Assembly (NCBI GenBank): GCA_018065765.1
Contig: JAGHSR010000104.1
Location: 1 to 17,982 of the forward strand
DNA length: 17,982 nt
Origin: Candidatus Colicola coprequi
GTDB lineage: Bacteria > Bacteroidota > Bacteroidia > Bacteroidales > Paludibacteraceae
Direction of reading: 5' to 3'
Shown here: positions 14,271 through 17,982 of the stretch, one piece after another
Layout: every line of letters begins with the position of its first letter
Position numbering within the stretch: the first letter of the stretch is position 1
Program-made: the position numbers and the translations under genes
The notes under the pieces: model-generated
Database searches by the model: none
Seen by the model: only the letters and a program-made list of their open reading frames with translations
What the model was told of the DNA's origin: nothing

Positions 14271-15180
14271 CCTTCACCACAGTCATTTTGTCGTATTCGC
14301 CTCGGCTATAGGCAATGACATTATCTATCATAGCATCAGCCATAGCCTGACGTGTCTCCCATGTGGCTGTGCCTACGTGTGGCACGATGATACAGTTGTT
14401 CAGGTGCTTGAGTCCTTCGCTGATGATGGGTTCGTATTCATACACATCCACGGCGGCACCGGCTATCACGTTCTCTTGCAGGGCTTTCACCAGTGCAGCT
14501 TCGTCAATGTGTGCCCCGCGCGCGGTATTAATGAGGTATGCTGTGGGTTTCATCATGTGAAGTTCACGCTCTGATATTAAGTGTCTCACATCAGCGGTTA
14601 GGGGCAGGTTCAGACTAATAAAGTCTGCATTTTGTAGCAGATAGTCCTGTTCGACGTAGCGAGCGTGGTAGCGTTGCTCCACCTCCTCGGGTAGGCGATG
14701 ACGGTTGTGGTAGATAATGTCCATTCCTCCGGCTGCGGCTCTGCGGGCTACGGCTTTACCTATATTACCCATGCCGATGATACCCAATGTCTTGCCATAG
14801 ACACTATGACTGAGGTTGTTCATCAGCCCAAAGGGTTCACAACTACCGTCTCGCAACCCGCGGTCTAACTCAGAAATGCGTCGGGCTATGGCATAAATGA
14901 GTCCCATGCACAGTTCGGCTGTGGACTCAACGACGGGTAGTGGCGTGTTGGTAACGAGTATGCCGCGTTCTTTGCAGGCAACCACATCAATATTGTCGTA
15001 CCCGACGCCAAACTGAGTGACAAGGCGCAACTTGGGCATCTGAGCCAAAGTGTCACGAGTCACTTTGCCATAAAAAGTAGTCATCAGTACTTCCGCCTCA
15101 GCGAGGGGAGCATTCATCTCGTGCCCATCAAGCCGTGTGAACCACTGCATGGGCAACATCTTATCACAAGCTATCTTCAT
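14254..15180 (-). CDS. D-isomer-specific 2-hydroxyacid dehydrogenase (NAD-dependent)
   Basis: A 308-residue cytoplasmic oxidoreductase of the phosphoglycerate/glyoxylate reductase group. The start is set at 15180 (MKIACDKMLP): an ATG at 15192 lies inside a repeated intergenic element and adds only MQRN. The substrate-binding part has LVTQFGVGYDNIDV and TNTPLPVVESTAELCMGLI. The Rossmann NAD-binding site is GIIGMGNIGKAVARR (about 147-161). Catalytic residues are the Arg of INTARGAHID, the Glu of VDVYEYEP and the His of IVPHVGTAT. The exact substrate cannot be read from sequence; it lacks the extra C-terminal ACT domain of many serA products. The last codons and the stop come from the heptad array. 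Confidence 0.88.
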   Translation of the reverse strand: MKIACDKMLPMQWFTRLDGHEMNAPLAEAEVLMTTFYGKVTRDTLAQMPKLRLVTQFGVGYDNIDVVACKERGILVTNTPLPVVESTAELCMGLIYAIARRISELDRGLRDGSCEPFGLMNNLSHSVYGKTLGIIGMGNIGKAVARRAAAGGMDIIYHNRHRLPEEVEQRYHARYVEQDYLLQNADFISLNLPLTADVRHLISERELHMMKPTAYLINTARGAHIDEAALVKALQENVIAGAAVDVYEYEPIISEGLKHLNNCIIVPHVGTATWETRQAMADAMIDNVIAYSRGEYDKMTVVKEIRDL

Positions 15181-15182
15181 AT

Positions 15183-15278
15183 TTCTCTGCATTCTTGATT
15201 TTTTTATTAATGAAAATTAATGTCCTATTAATGGCAATTAATGTTTTTTCTATTCTCTACATTCTCTGCATTCTTGAT
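15183..15278. repeat. ATTAATG array flanked by 17-base direct repeats
   Basis: Four ATTAATG cores start at 15206, 15216, 15227 and 15237 (spacing 10, 11, 10). On both sides lies the same 17-base sequence TTCTCTGCATTCTTGAT (15183-15199 and 15262-15278), 79 bases apart. The block 15215-15246 is identical over 32 bases to 17594-17625. The HAD gene stop (TAA, 15230-15228) lies in the third core. The right-hand copy of the direct repeat is part of the HAD coding sequence. Confidence 0.88.
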
Positions 15279-15914
15279 AAATTTATCAGCAATCTCCTTC
15301 ACTACGTTCATCCATTCATCACCGATGGCTTGTAGGCATTGCAATCCGGCTTTTTGTCCGGCTGCTATGTTTTGTGCCAAGTCGTCTATGTAGAGTGTCT
15401 CAGCGGGTACGATGCCTGTCTCGGATATCACTCGTTCGTAGCAACGCGGATCGGGTTTGGCAAGGTGCATCTCGTTGGAGAAATAGACACCGTCCAATTC
15501 GGGCATTCCCCATTCCTTGAATTTGCGCAACGTCCAACGAACATGCCATTCGTTGATGTTGGAGAGAATGAACACTCGGAACCCTTTCTGCTTGAGCAGG
15601 CGCAGTTGTTCCATGCGGTGTGCAGGTAGTCCACGAAGCATGGCGCACCATGCGTCTAGCACTTGTTCGGACGTGGTACCGGGGCGGCATACTTGCAGGA
15701 TGGTGTTGACAAACTGCTCGGTGGTGATAGAGCCGGTTTGGTATAGCTGCACCAATTCACTCTCGCCTCCGCCCAACAGATCCATTGCGGATACGGGAGA
15801 AGCCGCGTCGGCTATTTTGTTAGGATCCACCAATGCTTTAAATGCTTCAACGGATTGCTTGACATCCAAGTCTATCAGCACCCCTCCCAAATCAAAAATT
15901 AGGTTCTTTATCAT
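15228..15914 (-). CDS. HAD-superfamily phosphatase, YihX-like
   Basis: A 228-residue cytoplasmic hydrolase. The start is placed at 15914 (MIKNLIFDLGGV): the ATG at 15947 adds 11 residues that are only translated heptad repeat. Motif I is IFDLGGVLIDLD (6-17), the D-x-G variant seen in YihX-type sugar-phosphate phosphatases. Motif II is FILSNINEWH, motif III KPDPRCYERVI, and motif IV LYIDDLAQNIAAGQKAG. A helical cap lies between motifs I and II. The substrate is unknown; a sugar phosphate is plausible. The C-terminal tail KNAENVENRKNINCH is encoded by intergenic-type repeats (9-base units, then ATTAATG cores), so the original C-terminus may have been altered. Confidence 0.88.
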   Translation of the reverse strand: MIKNLIFDLGGVLIDLDVKQSVEAFKALVDPNKIADAASPVSAMDLLGGGESELVQLYQTGSITTEQFVNTILQVCRPGTTSEQVLDAWCAMLRGLPAHRMEQLRLLKQKGFRVFILSNINEWHVRWTLRKFKEWGMPELDGVYFSNEMHLAKPDPRCYERVISETGIVPAETLYIDDLAQNIAAGQKAGLQCLQAIGDEWMNVVKEIADKFIKNAENVENRKNINCH

Positions 15915-15918
15915 TCCA

Positions 15919-15960
15919 TTCGTCATTTTGCATTCAGCATTCATCATTCAGCACCAATCA
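15919..15960. repeat. Heptanucleotide array between DUF1294 and the HAD gene
   Basis: Six 7-base units on the plus strand: TTCGTCA, TTTTGCA, TTCAGCA, TTCATCA, TTCAGCA and CCAATCA. On the coding strand they read TGACGAA, TGCTGAA, TGATGAA and so on. The first coding-strand unit, TGATTGG, is the same unit as in the array at 11616 and supplies the DUF1294 stop codon. The array ends 4 bases before the HAD start and contains ATGs that create a false upstream start. Confidence 0.9.
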
Positions 15961-16278
15961 CTCCCACGGCATAATCAACGTACTTTGATACCACACATAC
16001 CATGCCAAAGCTACTTGTGCGAGCAAAATAAGTGGCAGCAGAATAGTAAATTTCTTGTGGCGTGTTTTGTGATGAAACACGTACATGCCTAATATGGCAC
16101 CTACACTTCCACCGAAGATGGCTAACCAAATCAGAGTAGCTTCTTCGATGCGTGACCGATGAAAATGTTTAGTGGACTGTCTGGAGCGTTTTTTGTCGAT
16201 ACCGAACAATGCAAAATCCAGAACATTCACGCAAAATAAATAGCCGATTAACAAAAACAATAGTGTTATTCTATTCAT
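15958..16278 (-). CDS. DUF1294 family membrane protein
   Basis: A 106-residue inner-membrane protein of unknown function. The start is set at 16278 because its ATG overlaps the upstream stop as ATGA, and the longer version from 16302 adds only MEQKNQSL. The family pattern is clear: a first hydrophobic segment (ITLLFLLIGYLFCVNVLDF), the GIDKKRSR motif, then RSRIEEATLIWLAIFGGSVG with AILGMYVFHHKTRHKKF, and a last hydrophobic segment. The TGA stop is the first three bases of a heptad repeat. Possibly translated together with the isomerase-like gene upstream. Confidence 0.9.
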   Translation of the reverse strand: MNRITLLFLLIGYLFCVNVLDFALFGIDKKRSRQSTKHFHRSRIEEATLIWLAIFGGSVGAILGMYVFHHKTRHKKFTILLPLILLAQVALAWYVWYQSTLIMPWE

Positions 16279-17021
16279 AAGTGATTGATTTTTTTGCTCC
16301 ATTTTCCGGGTACGAGGACATGGTGGTTGGCGATAGGGTTGGTGAGGAAATATTGTATATCCTCATCGCTCATTTGCAGCCACACCTGTGTACGACACAG
16401 ATTGCGTTCATACTGATTTCTGATGAGGGTCACTTCACTAACGAATACACGGCTTAGGTCGCCGCTCACTTTCATCAGTGTATAGTCGCCTGTGGGCAAT
16501 TCGCCATGGATAGCCACTCCTATACCCGATTCGAAATGTGTTGTGAGGCTATAGCTTTGGCACATGCTGAGGGGCAAGGTGCAATGGGCAAACAACATGG
16601 TAGGCGCTTGCCCGGGTGTTTGCTCTATTCGTGCGGGGTTGCACTGAAATCCCGGACAACCGCTCAGTTGTTTAGCCAATAGCATTGTAACGAGTGTCGG
16701 TACGTCTCCTTCGCAGGCAGCAGGTATGCCCTCATCGTTTAGCCGAGATAGGGCTATGCAACCGGTGTTTCGGATAGTCGTTAGTAAATCAAAACACCTC
16801 AAGGCGACGCCATCCAATTGGTAGCGACTTACTATATCGCGGATTCTTTCGTAGATGCGTAGTGCACCGTCCATGCCGTTTTCTACCTCACCCAACGAGG
16901 TCACTTCTTCGATGGGAATCTCTACTATTTCCACTCCCAAACGAGAGGCAAGTATGTCTCTATTGTACGTGGAAGCGATGAGCCAATCGCTGGGTTTACC
17001 TATTAATCCTAATCTGACCAT
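16275..17021 (-). CDS. Fucose-isomerase-like protein, C-terminal part of a split gene
   Basis: A 248-residue protein related to the L-fucose/L-arabinose isomerase C-terminal family. Recognisable segments are RLGLIGKPSDWLIAS (3-17), GVALRCFDLLTTIRNTGCIA, LNDEGIPAACEGDVPTL with TMLLAKQL, FAHCTLPLSM, THFESGIGVAIHGELPTG, KVSGDLSRVFVSE and FLTNPIANHHVL. These hold the Glu, Asp and His residues expected near the metal site. The N-terminal half of the family is missing and lies upstream in another frame (16996-17271), overlapping by 26 bases. A +1 shift would join them. It could be a frame-disrupted gene, a two-subunit form, or a sequence error. The true substrate is unknown. Confidence 0.8.
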   Translation of the reverse strand: MVRLGLIGKPSDWLIASTYNRDILASRLGVEIVEIPIEEVTSLGEVENGMDGALRIYERIRDIVSRYQLDGVALRCFDLLTTIRNTGCIALSRLNDEGIPAACEGDVPTLVTMLLAKQLSGCPGFQCNPARIEQTPGQAPTMLFAHCTLPLSMCQSYSLTTHFESGIGVAIHGELPTGDYTLMKVSGDLSRVFVSEVTLIRNQYERNLCRTQVWLQMSDEDIQYFLTNPIANHHVLVPGKWSKKINHL

Positions 17022-17271
17022 GTCCGCCGTGCTGATTGATGTAACTGAGAATTTCCATACTGGCAGCGAGCGAATTACTTTGTCCGCTGGAGAGTAGATA
17101 GATAGGTTTATCTAAGGTAATGCGCCCTTGTTGCAGCAGTTGCACAAATTGTGCTTCTGTACCTCCTGTCATCACCGCCACAGTTTGGCAGTCCGTCCCC
17201 ACATCTTCCATGGAGGGCGAAACGGACTCTATGTCTTCCTTATGAAGCCCCGAGATCAAGGTATAAAACAT
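16996..17271 (-). CDS. Fucose-isomerase-like protein, N-terminal part of a split gene
   Basis: A 91-residue frame. The start at 17271 (MFYTLISGLHKEDIES) is preferred because relatives begin with this FYTL pattern; an in-frame ATG at 17361 would add 30 residues without family resemblance. It includes VAVMTGGTEAQFVQLL and IYLLSSGQSNSLAASMEILS with YINQHGGHGQI, which is the N-terminal Rossmann-like part of the same family as the gene at 16275-17021. It then runs out of family sequence (RINR) and stops at TAA 16998-16996, while the family continues in the +1 frame from 17021. Compared with relatives as I recall them, a linker of some 25 residues seems to be lacking at the junction. Confidence 0.7.
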   Translation of the reverse strand: MFYTLISGLHKEDIESVSPSMEDVGTDCQTVAVMTGGTEAQFVQLLQQGRITLDKPIYLLSSGQSNSLAASMEILSYINQHGGHGQIRINR

Positions 17272-17376
17272 GCTTTTTTCTTTTGCTTCTATATAACTAA
17301 TTTTTTTTAACAAAAACCGCAATCCACCTCTTGTGATTGATGTTATGTTTTTGCAAGCCATTGATGCTGTCTCTGT

Positions 17377-17414
17377 CTAAAAATCCTTATATGCAAGCAT
17401 TCAGATATTTTTAG
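17377..17414. promoter_or_regulatory. Dyad-symmetric element upstream of the split isomerase-like gene
   Basis: Outer arms CTAAAAAT (17377-17384) and ATTTTTAG (17407-17414) and inner arms ATGC/GCAT (17391-17394 and 17397-17400) share one centre, with 6 unpaired bases on each side between them. It may be an operator or a leader hairpin, about 110 bases before the 17271 start. No TAnnTTTG box was found beside it. Confidence 0.4.
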
Positions 17415-17496
17415 CCATTTACATCATCACCCTGTCGGGTTAGCATCAATCGCAAGACGATAAACCGGATATAAACATTTTCTGCATTCTTGACTT

Positions 17497-17622
17497 ATTA
17501 ATGTTCAATTAATGTCTTGATTAACGATGATTAATGTTATATTAATGAACAATTAATGTCCGATTAACGATAATTAATGTCTTGATTAGTGATAATTAAT
17601 GTCCTATTAATGGCAATTAATG
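17497..17622. repeat. Twelve ATTAATG-type cores at helical spacing
   Basis: Cores ATTAATG (nine), ATTAACG (two) and ATTAGTG (one) start at 17497, 17508, 17520, 17530, 17541, 17552, 17563, 17573, 17585, 17595, 17606 and 17616. Spacings are 10-12 bases with a mean of 10.8. The linkers vary (TTCA, TCTTG, ATG, TCCG and others). The motif TCTGCATTCTTGA (17481-17493) precedes the array, as it precedes the related array at 15206. The last part is identical to 15215-15246. Confidence 0.93.
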
Positions 17623-17630
17623 TTTATTTC

Positions 17631-17657
17631 CTCTCCCCCTTCAGGGGGTTGGGGGGC
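17631..17657. repeat. G-run/C-run palindromic element (REP-like)
   Basis: CCCCC (17635-17639), TTCA-type loop, GGGGG (17644-17648), then TT and six more G residues. From general memory, elements of this kind are common between genes in Bacteroidota genomes. It lies between the ATTAATG array and a heptad array. Confidence 0.5.
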
Positions 17658-17807
17658 TTATTCTCTACATTCTGCCTTCTGCCTTTCGCCTTCTGCCTTT
17701 TGCCGTTTATTTCTGTTTATCGCCTTGAAGAGGATGATACCCTCTGGAGGAGGGGATGGTGTGAGGACAGGATTTCTACAGGAAAACTTGTTTTCATGGA
17801 AAATCAT
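17658..17807 (-). CDS. Possible 49-residue reading frame, unknown
   Basis: Reads MIFHENKFSCRNPVLTPSPP, then PEGIILFKAINRNKRQ, and ends with a repeat-encoded tail KAEGERQKAECRE and TAA. No known domain is recognised. It is in frame with a 9-codon frame just upstream (17820-17849, MKRMGAKGT then TGA), with only TGA and four sense codons between. A well-formed promoter lies upstream (17916-17947). The N-terminal 30 residues are not repeat-derived. It may be a small protein, a remnant of a mobile or repeated element, or simply a chance frame inside a structured RNA. Confidence 0.3.
   Translation of the reverse strand: MIFHENKFSCRNPVLTPSPPPEGIILFKAINRNKRQKAEGERQKAECRE
17663..17704. repeat. Heptanucleotide array TTCTGCC type
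   Basis: Six 7-base units on the plus strand: CTCTACA, TTCTGCC, TTCTGCC, TTTCGCC, TTCTGCC and TTTTGCC. It overlaps the 3' part of the short frame at 17658-17807. The unit sequence differs from the other arrays, but the period is the same. Confidence 0.9.
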
Positions 17808-17819
17808 GAACTCATAGCA

Positions 17820-17910
17820 TCAGGTGCCTTTAGCACCCATCCTTTTCATGGTGTTCTAGTTGGTTTTTGTTCGTTATATCACTATTTTGTTTTCGATAAC
17901 TCGAAAAACT
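17820..17910 (-). ncRNA. Possible hairpin-rich leader or small RNA with a 9-codon frame
   Basis: Starts where the promoter at 17916-17947 should begin transcription. First comes a 7-bp hairpin TTTTCGA-GTTA-TCGAAAA (17907-17890). Then a short frame MKRMGAKGT (17849-17820) whose last codons lie in a hairpin, GGTGC-TAAAG-GCACC, just before TGA. Further small inverted repeats follow down to about 17780. No match to a known RNA family could be recalled; the call rests on promoter plus structure only. Confidence 0.35.
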
Positions 17911-17915
17911 GGCTG

Positions 17916-17947
17916 CAAAGGTACAAAGATTTTTGGGAACAAACAAA
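17916..17947 (-). promoter_or_regulatory. Strong Bacteroidota-type promoter without a conventional gene
   Basis: On the minus strand TTTG (17947-17944), 20 bases, then TACCTTTG (17923-17916), perfect at both boxes. The sequence after the -7 box (CAGCC..TTTT) resembles that of the two tRNA promoters. The nearest recognised gene start downstream is at 17271, more than 600 bases away, so the transcript probably has a product of its own at 17658-17910. Confidence 0.75.
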
Positions 17948-17982
17948 TAAAAAGACATATATTTTGCACCAAAATTTGCATA

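Noticed and set aside
15517..16092. 191-codon open frame on the plus strand
   Set aside because: Antisense to the HAD and DUF1294 genes and made partly of repeat sequence; no family features.
17497..17622. Replication origin iterons
   Set aside because: No DnaA-box-like TTATCCACA sequences and no replication gene nearby; helical spacing alone does not make an origin.
17620..17817. 65-codon open frame on the plus strand
   Set aside because: Built from the REP-like element and heptad repeats, no promoter on that strand, low complexity.
17820..17822. Selenocysteine codon at the in-frame TGA
   Set aside because: Bacterial SECIS hairpins follow the UGA directly; here the clear hairpin comes before it and no suitable one follows. 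No selenoprotein family is recognised.
17941..17982. Plus-strand promoter at the right edge (TATATTTTGC)
   Set aside because: Spacing inside the box does not fit TAnnTTTG (one or three bases instead of two) and the downstream region is outside the window.

Overview
The window reads as an ordinary chromosomal stretch from a member of the Bacteroidales (phylum Bacteroidota). The evidence is a type IX secretion plug protein, a DUF4924 protein, an eukaryote-like single-chain glycyl-tRNA synthetase, no Shine-Dalgarno sequences ahead of the genes, and several promoters of the Bacteroidota type (TTTG at -33, 19-20 bases, then TAnnTTTG at -7). No phage, insertion sequence, CRISPR array or rRNA was found.

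Layout. At the left edge is the 3' part of nth (endonuclease III), convergent with glyS. Upstream of glyS on the minus strand lies tRNA-Thr(CGU) with its own terminator and promoter. That promoter is back to back with a plus-strand promoter for a T9SS plug (DUF5103) gene, the only complete protein gene on the plus strand. A minus-strand block follows: DUF4924, an S4/Hsp15 protein with a tandem-repeat acidic tail, an LTA-synthase-like membrane sulfatase-fold protein, pth and rplY. tRNA-Gln(UUG) comes next with terminator and promoter. Then a small envelope/redox cluster (PH-like protein, PepSY-like lipoprotein, exported flavodoxin, phosphodiester-glycosidase-like protein), a beta-CASP metallo-hydrolase, menA, ubiE/menG, pfkA, a D-2-hydroxyacid dehydrogenase, a HAD phosphatase, a DUF1294 membrane protein, and a fucose-isomerase-like gene split into two overlapping frames. 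The last 0.7 kb holds no conventional gene.

How the genes relate. ubiE and menA, which overlap, carry out the last two steps of menaquinone synthesis. pth and rplY serve translation together with the two tRNAs and glyS. The four-gene cluster at 8176-10122 looks like one transcription unit acting mainly in the envelope. The other minus-strand genes are housekeeping metabolism with short junctions.

The unusual layer is non-coding. Gene junctions from about 11.6 kb to the right edge carry tandem arrays whose unit sequence differs but whose period is 7 bases in most cases. Several arrays begin inside the 3' end of a gene and provide its stop codon. A second family consists of ATTAATG cores spaced 10-12 bases, close to one DNA turn, with 12 copies at 17497-17622 and 4 copies at 15206-15243. 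The right end also has a well-formed promoter that serves no conventional gene. It reads into a hairpin-rich stretch with a short two-part reading frame. These are the best candidates for something undescribed.
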